The position numbers and the translations under genes were made by a program. Positions 43,468 through 53,067 of a DNA stretch of 64,000 nt are shown here, piece by piece. Origin of the DNA: Acuticoccus kalidii (GTDB taxonomy: Bacteria; Pseudomonadota; Alphaproteobacteria; Rhizobiales; Amorphaceae). The stretch covers positions 558,001 to 622,000 of the forward strand of contig NZ_JAKGCS010000036.1 of NCBI RefSeq assembly GCF_021556395.1. Direction: 5' to 3'. Position 1 is the first letter of the stretch; every line of letters begins with the position of its first letter. A model generated the notes under the pieces. The model worked only from the letters and a program-made list of their open reading frames with translations, did not search any database and was not told where the DNA came from.

Positions 43468-45744
43468 TCAGTTGACGCCGAAGCTCGCGATCGCCGCCAT
43501 GTTGACGAGGTCGGCATCGCGGGCGCCGAACGGGACGATCTGCACCGGCTTGTCGAGGCCGACGAGGATCGGTCCGAGAACCATCGAGCCGCCGAGCTCC
43601 TGCACGAGCTTGGTCGAGATCGCCGCCGAATCGAGGCCGGGCATCAACAGGACATTGGCCGGGCCGGACAGGCGGCAGAACGGATAGGCGCTCATCAGGT
43701 TGGAGTTGAGCGCGACGTCGGCCCCCATCTCACCGTCGAACTCGAAATCGACGCGGCGCTTGTTGAGGATCCGCACCGCCTCCTGGACGCGGCTCGCCCG
43801 TTCGCCCGGCGGGTTGCCGAAATTGGCGTAGGCGAGCATCGCGATGCGCGGCTCGTAGCCGAGCCGGCGGGCGACGCGCGCCGCCTCCTCGGCGGTGTCG
43901 GCGAGATCCTCCGCAGACGGGTCGTCGTTCACCGCCGTGTCGGCGACGAGGACGGCACGGCCGCGGGTGTGGACCAGCGAGACGCCGATGATCTTGTGGC
44001 CGGGTTTGGTGGAGATCACCTGCCGCACGACGTCGAGCGCGACGGCATAGTTGCGGGTGACGCCGGTCACGAGTGCGTCCGCGTCGCCGAGCGCGACCAT
44101 CGTAGCGCCGAAATAATTTCGGTCCTGATTGATCATGCGCTGGCAGTCACGGAAGAGGTGGCCACGCCGCTGGAGCTTGGAATAGAGGAACTGGGCGTAG
44201 TCCATCGTGCGGGCGGAAAGCCGCGCATTGGCGATCTCGAGGCCGGGGCGGATCTCGATGCCGGCCTGGAAGGCGTTCTCGCGAACCACCTCCTCGCGGC
44301 CGATGAGGATCGCGGTGCCGAGCTCCTGGTTGACGAAGGACGCGGCCGCGCGGATCACCGCCTCCTCCTCGCCCTCGGCGAAGACGACGCGCTTGGGGGC
44401 CTGGCGAACCTTCGTAAAGATGCGCGACAGGGAGCCCGCGACCGGGTCGCGCCGGGCGGAGAGCTCCTCGACATAGCGGCCCATGTCGGCGATCGGCCGG
44501 CGGGCGACGCCGGTCTGCATCGCGGCCTTGGCGACGGCGGGCGGCACGGTCGAGATGAGGCGCGGGTCGAACGGCACGGGAATGATATATTCCTTGCCGA
44601 AACGGGGGCGCTGGCCCTGATAGGCGGCGGCGACTTCGTCCGGCACGTCCTCGCGGGCGAGGGCGGCGAGGGCTTCGGCCGCGGCGACCTTCATGTCCTC
44701 GTTGATCGCGGTCGCCCGCACGTCGAGCGCGCCGCGGAAGATATAGGGAAAGCCGAGGACGTTGTTGACCTGGTTCGGATAATCCGACCGGCCGGTCGCG
44801 ACGATGGCGTCGTCGCGGATTTCGGCGACCTCTTCGGGGGTGACCTCCGGATCGGGGTTCGCCATCGCGAAGATGATCGGGTTCGGCGCCATCGAGCGGA
44901 CCATGTCGGGCGTCATCGCGCCCTTCACCGAGACGCCGAAAAAGACATCCGCGCCGTCGAGCGCTTCGGCGAGGGAGCGGGCGTCGGTGTCGGTCGCATG
45001 GGCCGACTTCCACTGGTTCATCCCCTCTTCGCGGCCGCGATAGATCGGCCCCTTGGTGTCGCACAGGACGACATTGTTGTGCGGCACGCCCATCGCCTTG
45101 ACGAGCTCGACGCAGGCGATGCCCGCCGCGCCCGCCCCGTTGCAGACGATCTTGGTGTTGGTGAGATCGCGGCCGGTGAGGTGGAGGGAGTTGATGAGGC
45201 CCGCCGCCGCGATGATCGCGGTGCCGTGCTGGTCGTCGTGGAAGACGGGAATGTCCATCATCTCGCGCAGCGCGCTCTCGATGAGGAAGCAGTCCGGGGC
45301 CTTGATGTCTTCGAGGTTGATGCCGCCGAAGGAGGGGCCGAGATAACGCACCGAGTTGATGAAGGCCTCGACGTCCTGGGTGTCGACCTCGATGTCGATC
45401 CCGTCGATGTCGGCGAAGCGCTTGAAGAGGACGGCTTTGCCCTCCATCACCGGCTTGGAGGCGAGGGCGCCGAGATTGCCGAGCCCCAGAATGGCCGAGC
45501 CGTTCGAGATGACGGCGACCACATTGCCGCGCGTCGTATAGTCGAAGGCCCGGTCGGGGTCTTCGGCGATGGCACGCACCGGCACCGCGACGCCGGGCGA
45601 ATAGGCGAGCGACAGGTCGCGCTGCGTCGCCATGGGTTTGGTCGGCGTGACCTCCAGCTTGCCCGGACGGCCACGCTGGTGGAATTCGAGGGCCTCGCCG
45701 TCGGTGATGGCGGCTCGCCCGCGCCGGGTGGTCTCCGCGTCCAA
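43468..45744 (-). CDS. maeB: NADP-dependent malic enzyme with phosphotransacetylase-like domain
   Basis: This enzyme oxidatively decarboxylates malate to pyruvate, giving NADPH. The protein has 758 residues from a TTG at 45744 with GGGAG seven bases upstream. The malic domains span about 1-430: LSLAYSPGVAVPV, VFHDDQHGTAII (metal and catalytic Asp), the Rossmann loop IVCNGAGAAGIACVEL, and FAMANPDPEV. The phosphotransacetylase-like domain spans about 440-758 and is regulatory, binding acetyl-CoA in related enzymes rather than catalysing transfer. The organisation is the standard large form in alphaproteobacteria. It is divergent from mutS, a frequent arrangement in the group. Confidence 0.96.
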   Translation of the reverse strand: MDAETTRRGRAAITDGEALEFHQRGRPGKLEVTPTKPMATQRDLSLAYSPGVAVPVRAIAEDPDRAFDYTTRGNVVAVISNGSAILGLGNLGALASKPVMEGKAVLFKRFADIDGIDIEVDTQDVEAFINSVRYLGPSFGGINLEDIKAPDCFLIESALREMMDIPVFHDDQHGTAIIAAAGLINSLHLTGRDLTNTKIVCNGAGAAGIACVELVKAMGVPHNNVVLCDTKGPIYRGREEGMNQWKSAHATDTDARSLAEALDGADVFFGVSVKGAMTPDMVRSMAPNPIIFAMANPDPEVTPEEVAEIRDDAIVATGRSDYPNQVNNVLGFPYIFRGALDVRATAINEDMKVAAAEALAALAREDVPDEVAAAYQGQRPRFGKEYIIPVPFDPRLISTVPPAVAKAAMQTGVARRPIADMGRYVEELSARRDPVAGSLSRIFTKVRQAPKRVVFAEGEEEAVIRAAASFVNQELGTAILIGREEVVRENAFQAGIEIRPGLEIANARLSARTMDYAQFLYSKLQRRGHLFRDCQRMINQDRNYFGATMVALGDADALVTGVTRNYAVALDVVRQVISTKPGHKIIGVSLVHTRGRAVLVADTAVNDDPSAEDLADTAEEAARVARRLGYEPRIAMLAYANFGNPPGERASRVQEAVRILNKRRVDFEFDGEMGADVALNSNLMSAYPFCRLSGPANVLLMPGLDSAAISTKLVQELGGSMVLGPILVGLDKPVQIVPFGARDADLVNMAAIASFGVN

Positions 45745-45981
45745 AGCGTCTCTCCCTTCAACTCTTTGAATTAAGAGGTAAGCGGTTTCGCGCCTCGGCG
45801 TCCATACGAAGATTATGCCTTTTCCTGGCGATAATGCGGCAAATCAACTTGGGGGCGGTGTGATGGGGGGCGCTCCGGTTGTGGAAGGCGGCATTTGCCC
45901 TGTGAAGTGTCGGCCCGCGCCGCTTGCGCCGGCATGACCGCCTCGGCAGGCTTGCGCCGTCAGAGGAGGGGCGGCGACCAT

Positions 45982-48651
45982 ATGGAGGCGATGAGCGAGC
46001 GGATCGAGGATCGCGCCGGCGAGGCGACGAGCGCCGAGATCGCCCAGGCCACGCCGATGATGGCGCAATATCTTTCCATCAAGACGGCGAACCCCGATGG
46101 GCTTCTCTTCTATCGGATGGGCGATTTTTACGAGCTCTTCTTCGAAGATGCCGAGATCGCCGCGAAGGCTCTGTCGATCCATTGCACCACCCGCGGCACC
46201 CATATGGGCGAGCCGATCAAGATGGCGGGCGTGCCGGTCCATGCCGCGGAGGAGTATCTCGCGCGTTTGATCGCGCAGAATTTCCGCGTGGTGATCGCCG
46301 AGCAGATCGAGGATCCGGCCGAGGCGAAGAAGCGCGGGGCGAAGTCGGTCGTGGCGCGCGCCGTCGTGCGGATCGTGACGCCCGGCACGCTGACCGAGGA
46401 ACGGCTGCTCGATCCGGGCCGCGCCTCGCGGCTCGTCGCGGTGGCGTGCCGGAAGGGGCGCTATGGGATCGCGGCGGCGGATGTCGCCTCGGGGCGCTTT
46501 CATCTGTCGGAGACGGGCGAGGAGGGGCTTCTTGGCGAGCTCGCGCGGATCGATCCGGTCGAGGTGATCGCGCCTGAGGGGCTCGAGCTGCCGCATCTGC
46601 CGAAGCGGGTGACGGTGGGGCGGCGCGCGCCGTCCGAGTTCCGTTCGCCCGATGCCGGCACGCGCCTCGCCCAGGCGTTCGGTGTCGCCGATCTCGCGGC
46701 CTTCGGCGCCTTTACGGACATCGAGGCGGCGGCCGGTCTCGCGCTCGTCAATTATCTCGCCGAGACCCAGTTCGACAATGCGCCGCCGCTCGATCCGCCC
46801 GCCAAGGATGCGCCGGGCGACGTGATGGCGATCGATGCGGCGACCCGCGCGAGCCTCGAGATCACCCGCCCCTCGCGCCCGGACGGGCCGACTTTGTTGT
46901 CGGCGATCGACCGGACGGTGTCGGGCATCGGCACGCAACGGCTCGGCGAGCGGCTCGCGAGCCCGTCCACCCGGCGCGAGATCATTCTCGATTGGCAGGC
47001 CGCGGTGGCGACCTTCGCCGACGACCCTGCGGCGCGGGCCGCGGTGCGCACGGCGTTGCGCGGTGTGCCGGATCTCATGCGGGCGGTCGGGCGGCTCGCG
47101 GCAGGGCGCGGCCAGCCGCGCGATGCGCTCGCCGTCGGGCGGGCGCTGGCGGCGGCGGGGGCGGCCTTCGAAGGGCTTCCGGCCGAGCGGGACGGGATCA
47201 TCGCGGCGATTGGGGACGTGCTCGGCGGGGCGCCGGGCGCGCTCGGCGAGCGGATCGTCGCGACGCTGGAGCCGCGCGCGGCGGCGGCCAACCAATCCGA
47301 CGGTTATGTCGCCCACGGCCTCGACACGGCGCTCGACGAGGCGCGCACGCTGCGCGATGAGAGCCGCCGGTTCGTCGCCGCGCTTCAGGCCGATTATCAG
47401 TCGAACACGGGCGTCAAGTCGCTCAAGATCAAGCACAATGCGGTGCTCGGCTGGTTCATCGAGGTGCCGGCGGGGCATGCCGATACGCTGCGGGCCGATC
47501 CCGTCTTCTCGCATCGCCAGAGCCTTGCGAGCCAAGTCCGCTTCACGACCGAGCCGCTGCGCGATCTCGAAAGCCGCATCCTCGCCGCGTCGGACGATGC
47601 GCGGGCGCGCGAGCAGGCGATCTTTGCCGACCTCGTCGCCGCGATCGTCGCCGAGCGGCCCTTCCTCGCCCGCGTTGCGGACGAGATGGCGGAGCTCGAT
47701 GTCGCCGCCTCGCTCGCCGAGATCGCGTTGGAGCGGCGCTGGGTTCGGCCGCATGTCGAGGACGGGCTCGCCTTCGAGGTAAGCGACGGCCGGCATCCGG
47801 TGGTGGAGGACGCGTTGTCCGATGCCTCGCGTTTCGTGCCGAATGGCTGCGATCTGACGCCGTCCGAGGGGGAGGCGAAGGCGCGCGCCATCATCCTCAC
47901 CGGCCCCAATATGGGCGGTAAATCCACCTATCTGCGCCAGAATGCGCTGATCGCGATCCTCGCCCAGATCGGCGCCTATGTGCCGGCGAGCGCGGCGCGG
48001 ATCGGGATCGTCGACCGTCTCTTCAGCCGCATCGGCGCGTCGGACGATCTCGCCGCCGGGCGCTCGACCTTCATGGTCGAGATGGTCGAGCTCGCGGCGA
48101 TCCTCAATCAGGCGGGGCCGGGCGCGCTCGTCATTTTGGACGAGATCGGGCGCGGCACGGCGACGTTCGACGGGCTTTCGATCGCTTGGGCGGCGCTCGA
48201 GCGGCTCAACGAAATCGGCTGCCGGACGCTGTTCGCGACGCACTATCACGAGCTGACGGCGTTGTCGGAGAGGCGGCCGCGGATCTCGAACGCCACGATG
48301 CGGGTCAAGGAGTGGCGCGGCGACATCGTTTTCCTCCATCAGGTGGAGCCGGGCGCGGCGGACCGCTCCTATGGCGTGCAGGTCGCACGGCTCGCGGGCC
48401 TGCCGGCGCCGGTGGTGCGGCGGGCGCGCGATGTTCTCGGCCGGCTCGAAGAGACCGATCGCGGCGCGGCGCGCGTCGCGCTGATGGCCGATCTTCCGCT
48501 GTTCGCGGCGATGGAAACGCCGGCGAGCGCCACGTCGAAGACGCTCGAAATGCTGGACGGCATCGATCCAGACGCACTATCCCCGAGGGAAGCGCTCGAT
48601 CTGCTCTATGAGCTGAAAGCCGCGCGCCACACCGAAGAGGGAGGGGAATGA
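45982..48651 (+). CDS. mutS: DNA mismatch repair protein MutS
   Basis: MutS recognises mismatches and recruits MutL. The protein has 889 residues from the ATG at 45982, preceded by GAGGAGGGG; an earlier in-frame start would add 29 basic residues without homology. The mismatch-binding domain has the Phe-X-Glu motif as FYELF in LFYRMGDFYELFFEDA (about 40-50). Connector, lever and clamp regions follow, with NHKIKHNAVLGWFIEV-type clamp sequence (KIKHNAVLGWFIEVPAGH). The ATPase has Walker A GPNMGGKST near 641-649, FMVEMVE, LDEIGRGTATFDGLS and the ATHYHELT switch. The C-terminal beta-clamp/tetramer part is short. The stop overlaps the DUF1330 start. Confidence 0.97.
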   Translation: MEAMSERIEDRAGEATSAEIAQATPMMAQYLSIKTANPDGLLFYRMGDFYELFFEDAEIAAKALSIHCTTRGTHMGEPIKMAGVPVHAAEEYLARLIAQNFRVVIAEQIEDPAEAKKRGAKSVVARAVVRIVTPGTLTEERLLDPGRASRLVAVACRKGRYGIAAADVASGRFHLSETGEEGLLGELARIDPVEVIAPEGLELPHLPKRVTVGRRAPSEFRSPDAGTRLAQAFGVADLAAFGAFTDIEAAAGLALVNYLAETQFDNAPPLDPPAKDAPGDVMAIDAATRASLEITRPSRPDGPTLLSAIDRTVSGIGTQRLGERLASPSTRREIILDWQAAVATFADDPAARAAVRTALRGVPDLMRAVGRLAAGRGQPRDALAVGRALAAAGAAFEGLPAERDGIIAAIGDVLGGAPGALGERIVATLEPRAAAANQSDGYVAHGLDTALDEARTLRDESRRFVAALQADYQSNTGVKSLKIKHNAVLGWFIEVPAGHADTLRADPVFSHRQSLASQVRFTTEPLRDLESRILAASDDARAREQAIFADLVAAIVAERPFLARVADEMAELDVAASLAEIALERRWVRPHVEDGLAFEVSDGRHPVVEDALSDASRFVPNGCDLTPSEGEAKARAIILTGPNMGGKSTYLRQNALIAILAQIGAYVPASAARIGIVDRLFSRIGASDDLAAGRSTFMVEMVELAAILNQAGPGALVILDEIGRGTATFDGLSIAWAALERLNEIGCRTLFATHYHELTALSERRPRISNATMRVKEWRGDIVFLHQVEPGAADRSYGVQVARLAGLPAPVVRRARDVLGRLEETDRGAARVALMADLPLFAAMETPASATSKTLEMLDGIDPDALSPREALDLLYELKAARHTEEGGE

Positions 48652-48959
48652 TGCCCAAAGGCTATTGGATCGCTCACATGGATGTCGCCGACGAGGAGGG
48701 TTACAAGGAATATATCGCCCTCAACGCCGAGCCGATCGCCGCCCATGGCGGCCGGTTTCTGGTGCGTGGCGGTACGTTTCAGTCCGTCGAGGGTACCAAA
48801 CGGCAGCGCAATGTCGTGATCGAGTTTCCGTCCTATCAGGCGGCGCTCGACTGCTGGAATTCGGACGGCTACCAGGCCGCGGTCGCGGTGCGGCGTAAAT
48901 ATTCACAGGGCGACTTCATCGTGATCGAGGGTTACGACGGGCCGCAGCCGGGGGAATGA
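48651..48959 (+). CDS. DUF1330 family protein
   Basis: The protein has 102 residues from the second of two adjacent ATGs (48648 and 48651), chosen for spacing from GGGAGG. It is a ferredoxin-like alpha/beta fold of the DUF1330 family: GYWIAHMDVADEEGYKEYI, HGGRFLVRGG, VVIEFPSYQAALDCWNSDGYQ and the ending GDFIVIEGYDG. It has no export signal. Members are probable dimeric small-molecule binding or isomerase-like proteins with no fixed role. It overlaps mutS by one base and dapB by about one base, so three unrelated genes form a tight unit. Confidence 0.9.
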   Translation: MPKGYWIAHMDVADEEGYKEYIALNAEPIAAHGGRFLVRGGTFQSVEGTKRQRNVVIEFPSYQAALDCWNSDGYQAAVAVRRKYSQGDFIVIEGYDGPQPGE

Positions 48960-49759
48960 TGAAGATCGGAGTCGTTGGGGCCGCGGGCCGCATGGGTCGC
49001 GCGCTGATCCGCGCGGTCGACGAGGACGAGCGCACGACGCTCGCCGCGGCGGTCGAGCGGCCGGGCGCGGCGGAGATCGGCCTCGATGCCGGCACGCTCG
49101 CCGGATGCGGCACGCTCGGCGTCGCGGTGGGTGACGATATCGCCGGCTTCGAGGGCTGCGAGGCGGTTCTCGACTTCACCGTGCCGGCGGTGAGCACGGC
49201 GCTCGCCGCCCGTCTCGCGGCGATGGGCGTCAACCACGTCATCGGGACGACGGGCTGCTCGCCGGAGGAGGACGCGGCGATCGCGGCCTCGGCGGGATCG
49301 GTCGTCATCGTGAAGTCGGGCAACATGTCGCTCGGCGTCAATCTTCTCGCCGCGCTGGTGCGGCGGGCGGCGCGGGCGCTGCCGCAGGCCGACCTCGAAG
49401 TTCTCGAAATGCACCATCGCCACAAGGTCGACGCGCCGTCCGGCACGGCGCTTCTGCTCGGCGAGGCGGCAGCCGAGGGGCGCGGGGTCGATCTGCGGGA
49501 GAAGGCGGTTTACGCCCGCGAGGGCCATACCGGGCCGCGCGAGGCGGGCACCATCGGCTTTGCGACCCTGCGCGGTGGGACCGTGATCGGCGAGCACGAG
49601 GTGATCCTCGCGCTCAACAGCGAGCGGGTCTATCTCGGCCATATCGCGGAGGAGCGGAGCGTCTTTGCGAACGGCGCCGTCGCCGCCGCGCTCTGGACCA
49701 AGGGGCAGGCGCCGGGCTTTTACGGGATGGACGACGTTCTCGGCCTCACCGGCGAATAA
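48959..49759 (+). CDS. dapB: 4-hydroxy-tetrahydrodipicolinate reductase
   Basis: DapB reduces the dihydrodipicolinate intermediate in the lysine/meso-diaminopimelate pathway. The protein has 266 residues from the second of two tandem ATGs (48956, 48959). The NAD(P)-binding start is KIGVVGAAGRMGRALI, followed by VLDFTVPAVS, IGTTGCSPEE and the catalytic/substrate segment EMHHRHKVDAPSGTAL with paired histidines and lysine. The C-terminal ERSVFANGAVAAALW closes the fold. Its product pathway supplies meso-DAP for MurE, encoded at 61.5 kb. A strong terminator follows; gpmA, a common neighbour, is convergent. Confidence 0.97.
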   Translation: MKIGVVGAAGRMGRALIRAVDEDERTTLAAAVERPGAAEIGLDAGTLAGCGTLGVAVGDDIAGFEGCEAVLDFTVPAVSTALAARLAAMGVNHVIGTTGCSPEEDAAIAASAGSVVIVKSGNMSLGVNLLAALVRRAARALPQADLEVLEMHHRHKVDAPSGTALLLGEAAAEGRGVDLREKAVYAREGHTGPREAGTIGFATLRGGTVIGEHEVILALNSERVYLGHIAEERSVFANGAVAAALWTKGQAPGFYGMDDVLGLTGE

Positions 49760-49782
49760 AGCGAACCGGGTCCGACAAAACG

Positions 49783-49818
49783 AAAAAGCCTGCCGCATCG
49801 GAATGCGGCAGGCTTTTT
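49783..49818. terminator. Bidirectional intrinsic terminator between dapB and gpmA
   Basis: AAAAAGCCTGCCGCAT and ATGCGGCAGGCTTTTT are perfect complements with a four-base loop (CGGA), giving U-tracts on both strands. Confidence 0.92.
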
Positions 49819-49840
49819 CTTTGGGCGTTCGTCCGACCGA

Positions 49841-50491
49841 TCAGGCGAATTCGGCGATCGACGGGGTCGCGCTCTCATAGTCGATGCGCTTGATGGGGCT
49901 GCCGTCCTCGGCCAGCTCGTAGACCATCGGAACGCCGGTCGCGAGCTCGCGCTTGATGATCTCGTCCGGGCCGAGCCCTTCGAGCTGCATGATCAATGCG
50001 CGCAGCGAGTTGCCATGCGCGGAGACGAGGACGCGCTCGCCCTTCAGGACGCGCGGCTCGATGCTGCTGCGATAATAAGGAAGGACGCGTTCGGCCGTCA
50101 TTTTGAGGCTTTCGCCGCCGGGCGGGGCGACGTCGAACGAGCGGCGCCAGATATGGACCTGCTCCTCGCCCCATTTGGCGCGCGCGTCGTCCTTGTTGAG
50201 GCCGGACAGGTCGCCATAATCGCGCTCGTTGAGCGCCTGGTCGGCGATCGTCTCGAGGCCGGTCTGGTGCAGCTCCTTCAGCATCAGTTCGAGAGTGTGT
50301 TGTGCACGCCGCAAAACTGATGTGAACGCGATATCGAATTGGTAACCAGCCTCAGCCAGCATCGTCCCAGCGCGAATCGCTTCCTCGATCCCTTTCCGGG
50401 TCAGGTCGGGGTCGCGCCACCCTGTAAATAAGTTCTTGTCATTCCACTCACTTTGGCCATGGCGAACAAGTGCGAGAATGCGGCTGGGCAT
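49841..50491 (-). CDS. gpmA: 2,3-bisphosphoglycerate-dependent phosphoglycerate mutase
   Basis: This enzyme interconverts 3- and 2-phosphoglycerate in glycolysis and gluconeogenesis. The protein has 216 residues from the ATG at 50491, with AGGA upstream; the in-frame extension to 50629 has no homology. The phosphohistidine is His11 in [35 protein letters not shown] (catalytic glutamate) and [13 protein letters not shown] (second histidine) complete the active site. It is slightly shorter than the 230-250 residue E. coli type, as is usual in this bacterial group. The upstream gap of about 200 bases holds divergent promoters. Confidence 0.96.
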   Translation of the reverse strand: MPSRILALVRHGQSEWNDKNLFTGWRDPDLTRKGIEEAIRAGTMLAEAGYQFDIAFTSVLRRAQHTLELMLKELHQTGLETIADQALNERDYGDLSGLNKDDARAKWGEEQVHIWRRSFDVAPPGGESLKMTAERVLPYYRSSIEPRVLKGERVLVSAHGNSLRALIMQLEGLGPDEIIKRELATGVPMVYELAEDGSPIKRIDYESATPSIAEFA

Positions 50492-50690
50492 CGGCGTCTT
50501 CCTGTCGGTCGGTGCGTAGAGCGATGGTCTCAAGACCATATCGCAAGGCAGAAGCAAAGTTCTCCACAGCCTGTGTATAGCTTGGACAAGATAAGAGGGA
50601 ACTTGTTCCGCGTTCGTTCGGACTTTCACCTTGCGGTAAGGTCAACGGTGTCAAGTACGCTTATCGCGTGAGTTGGCAATGGGAGGCTCC

Positions 50691-51077
50691 ATGCTCATCA
50701 ACGATCACACATCGGCGGACGCCGGCAATACGCCGGACTTTGTGCCGCTCTTCTGGTGGCAGGGATGGAGCACCCGCTGGTATCTCACGTCTGTATTCAA
50801 TCTCAAAGGATTTTCATGCCGCGAAGCTGGCCTTTTTGTGGTGGTGCGGCGTGAAGGCGACGGGCAGTGCACGCCGCTAATGGTCGGTATGGCTGACAGT
50901 GTTAGCGACGATCTTTATGGCCAATTTGGGGACGCCCTTCTCCGCGCGATCAAGGCGGGCGCCACCGAAGTTCATGTCCATCTCGCCGAGGCCGACACGA
51001 TGAAGCGCGAGGCCGCAATGGAAGACATTGCCGCCGGGTGGCAAATGCCGATGATGCGCCCGGTCGTCTACGCCTGA
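50691..51077 (+). CDS. Conserved hypothetical protein, about 128 residues
   Basis: Start ATG at 50691 is chosen because GGGAGG stands four bases before it; ATG at 50679 is an alternative. No signal peptide or membrane helix is seen. The protein has an aromatic stretch near the start (FVPLFWWQGWSTRWYLTSVF), a strand LFVVVRREGDG, and an alpha/beta tail (YGQFGDALLRAIKAGATEVHVHLAEADTM). I believe similar proteins exist in other Hyphomicrobiales, but I know no function. It precedes glycerate kinase by 57 bases on the same strand and may be cotranscribed. Confidence 0.75.
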   Translation: MLINDHTSADAGNTPDFVPLFWWQGWSTRWYLTSVFNLKGFSCREAGLFVVVRREGDGQCTPLMVGMADSVSDDLYGQFGDALLRAIKAGATEVHVHLAEADTMKREAAMEDIAAGWQMPMMRPVVYA

Positions 51078-51134
51078 CCGCCTCCTCAGACATACGCGAA
51101 CGGATCCTCCTTTTCCGTTCGCCGGACTTTCCCA

Positions 51135-52277
51135 GTGCACATTCTCATCGCTTGCGACAAGTTCAGAGGCAGCCTCACCGCCGCTGAAGCCAATGCCGCC
51201 ATCGCCGAAGGCCTCGAGGCGAGCCATCTGCGCGCCACGACGAAGCTGATCGCCATCGGCGACGGTGGTGAAGGCACGCTCGACGCGCTTTCCGGCGGCG
51301 CCGCCAAACGGCGGACCACGCAAATCAAAAGCCCCTATGGCGAACCCTATGAAGGGGCGTGGCTCTACGATCCCGTGAGCCGCCGCGCCGTGATCGAGCT
51401 CGCCCTCGTGGCAGGGCACGCGGCGGCGGCCGATCGGGGCTATGACCCCGACCGGGCGAGCAGTTTCGGCGTCGGCGAGCTGATCCGCGCCGCGCTCGAC
51501 GAAGGGGCGCAATGCGTCGTCGTCGCGCTCGGCGGCAGCATCACCGTCGACGGCGGGGCGGGGGCGCTCGAAGCGCTCGGCGCCCGCTATCGGGACGCCG
51601 CCGGCCGGCCGATCGAGCGCCCGGCGGGCCGCACGCTCGCCCAGATCGCCGAGGTGGATCTTTCGGGCCTTGATCCGCGCGTCGCCGGTCTTCGGATCGT
51701 GCTCGCGGCCGATGTCGACAATCCGCTCGTCGGCGAGAACGGCGCGGCACACGTGTTCGGCCCGCAAAAAGGCGTCGCCGCCAACGATATCGGCGCGTTC
51801 GACGCCGCGCTCGGCCATTTCGATAAGGTCGTGGCCGCCGCCGGGGGCGAGCGGCTCGCCGACACGCCGTTCGCCGGGGCGGCCGGCGGCATGATGGTCG
51901 GCCTGTCCGCCATCGCGCCGACGAGCGCGCGCGACGGCTTTGCGATCGTCGCCGAGCATCACGGCCTCGAGCGGGCGGTCGCTGCCGCGCAGCTCGTGGT
52001 GACGGGCGAGGGGTCACTCGACAAGCAGTCCCTCGGCGGCAAGGGCCCAGTCGCCATCGCGCGCATGGCGGAGGCGGCCGGCGTGCCGGCGATCGCCTTC
52101 GCCGGCCGTCTCGCCGTCGACCCGGCGACGCTCGGGCGGCACGGCATCCGCGCCGCCTTCTCGATCAGCGCCGGTCCGGCAAAGCTCGAAGAGGCGCTCG
52201 CCGGTGGCCGCGACGCGCTGACGGCGACGGCGACGCACGCCTTCAACCTGATCGCCGTCGGCGAGGGGCTGCGCTGA
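51135..52277 (+). CDS. Glycerate kinase (GarK/GlxK family)
   Basis: The protein has 380 residues from a GTG at 51135. It belongs to the class II glycerate kinase family that phosphorylates D-glycerate, usually to 2-phosphoglycerate, joining photorespiratory-type or glucarate/glyoxylate carbon to glycolysis. Motifs are ILIACDKFRGSLTA at the start, IGDGGEGTLDAL, ALGGSITVDGGAGALEALGA in the centre, and VVTGEGSLDKQSLGGKGP near the C-terminus. The neighbouring gpmA, encoding the mutase that handles 2- and 3-phosphoglycerate, is metabolically consistent, although it is divergently transcribed. Confidence 0.94.
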   Translation: MHILIACDKFRGSLTAAEANAAIAEGLEASHLRATTKLIAIGDGGEGTLDALSGGAAKRRTTQIKSPYGEPYEGAWLYDPVSRRAVIELALVAGHAAAADRGYDPDRASSFGVGELIRAALDEGAQCVVVALGGSITVDGGAGALEALGARYRDAAGRPIERPAGRTLAQIAEVDLSGLDPRVAGLRIVLAADVDNPLVGENGAAHVFGPQKGVAANDIGAFDAALGHFDKVVAAAGGERLADTPFAGAAGGMMVGLSAIAPTSARDGFAIVAEHHGLERAVAAAQLVVTGEGSLDKQSLGGKGPVAIARMAEAAGVPAIAFAGRLAVDPATLGRHGIRAAFSISAGPAKLEEALAGGRDALTATATHAFNLIAVGEGLR

Positions 52278-52296
52278 CGCGCGCCGCTTCGGCAAG

Positions 52297-52315
52297 CCGG
52301 CGCGATCGGCGCCGG
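52297..52315. terminator. Hairpin between convergent glycerate kinase and TIGR02186 genes
   Basis: CCGGCGC and GCGCCGG flank a five-base loop in the 46-base gap between the two stop codons. It has no T-tract. Confidence 0.5.
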
Positions 52316-52323
52316 TCCGGCCC

Positions 52324-53067
52324 TCAGTTTCGCCGGAACACGACGCCGCCGACATAACCCGTCACGAGGGCGAGCGTGACGGCGACGAGGCCATAAATGA
52401 GCGGCTGATGACGGGAGAGGTCGAAGAGGCTCTGCTCGTAACCCGTCTTTGCGATGAAGAACGACAATTCTTCGGTGTCGAGCACCACGCCGTCGGCGAA
52501 AAGGCGGATCGTGACGGTATAGGTGCCGTCCGAGACGACGCTCGGCAGTGGGATCGAGGTGCGGAAGAAGTTCGGCGTCAGCATCCTCACCGCGTCGAGT
52601 TCCTCGACATAAAGGCCGAGGCGGGCGCGCTGGCTCGCCAACGCGGCACGTAGCTCCTCGCGCGTGCCGTCGTCGGCGCCGAGCTTGGCGAGCGACAGAC
52701 CGCGCGCCGGGCCGTCCTCCTCCTCGACGAGATGGCGCGAATCCTCCGAGGCGAGGATCGCATAATATGACGGCATCGCCGGAAAGCGCTCGCCGGCGCC
52801 GTTCATCCAGATGCCGAAGCGGCGCTCGGTCTTTTGGACGAGAACGTCCTGCGGCGGCCCCGTCACCACGACCACCACCTGATAGCGGCTCGCGCGGGAG
52901 ACGGTCTGCGCGTCACGTTCGATCACGCCGAACAGGGAGACGCTCGCCCCCGCGAAATTCGAGCTGATGGCGATGATGCCGGTCGACAGGTCCGCGACGA
53001 CGCGCTCCGCCTTCGCGGGGAGGGCGAGGGCGAGGATGGCCGCGAGGGGGGCGAGGAGGCGGATCAT
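52324..53067 (-). CDS. TIGR02186 family periplasmic/membrane protein
   Basis: The protein has 247 residues. A signal peptide is cut after residue 20 (ALALPAKA), a large periplasmic beta-rich domain follows, and one C-terminal membrane helix (about 222-243, YGLVAVTLALVTGYVGGVVF) ends in FRRN. The conserved start DLSTGIIAISSNFAGASVSLFG marks the alphaproteobacterial family TIGR02186. It overlaps the start of the TauE permease gene by four bases (ATGA), the standard arrangement, and is thought to act as the permease accessory subunit. Its function is not proven. Confidence 0.9.
   Translation of the reverse strand: MIRLLAPLAAILALALPAKAERVVADLSTGIIAISSNFAGASVSLFGVIERDAQTVSRASRYQVVVVVTGPPQDVLVQKTERRFGIWMNGAGERFPAMPSYYAILASEDSRHLVEEEDGPARGLSLAKLGADDGTREELRAALASQRARLGLYVEELDAVRMLTPNFFRTSIPLPSVVSDGTYTVTIRLFADGVVLDTEELSFFIAKTGYEQSLFDLSRHQPLIYGLVAVTLALVTGYVGGVVFRRN

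Noticed and set aside
45844-48339. Minus-strand open frame of about 830 codons opposite mutS
   Set aside because: Shadow of mutS; same skewed composition and no motif.
50600-50630. LexA-like sequence GGAACTTGTTCC before the gene at 50691
   Set aside because: The alphaproteobacterial SOS box is GAAC-N7-GTTC; spacing here does not fit in any register.
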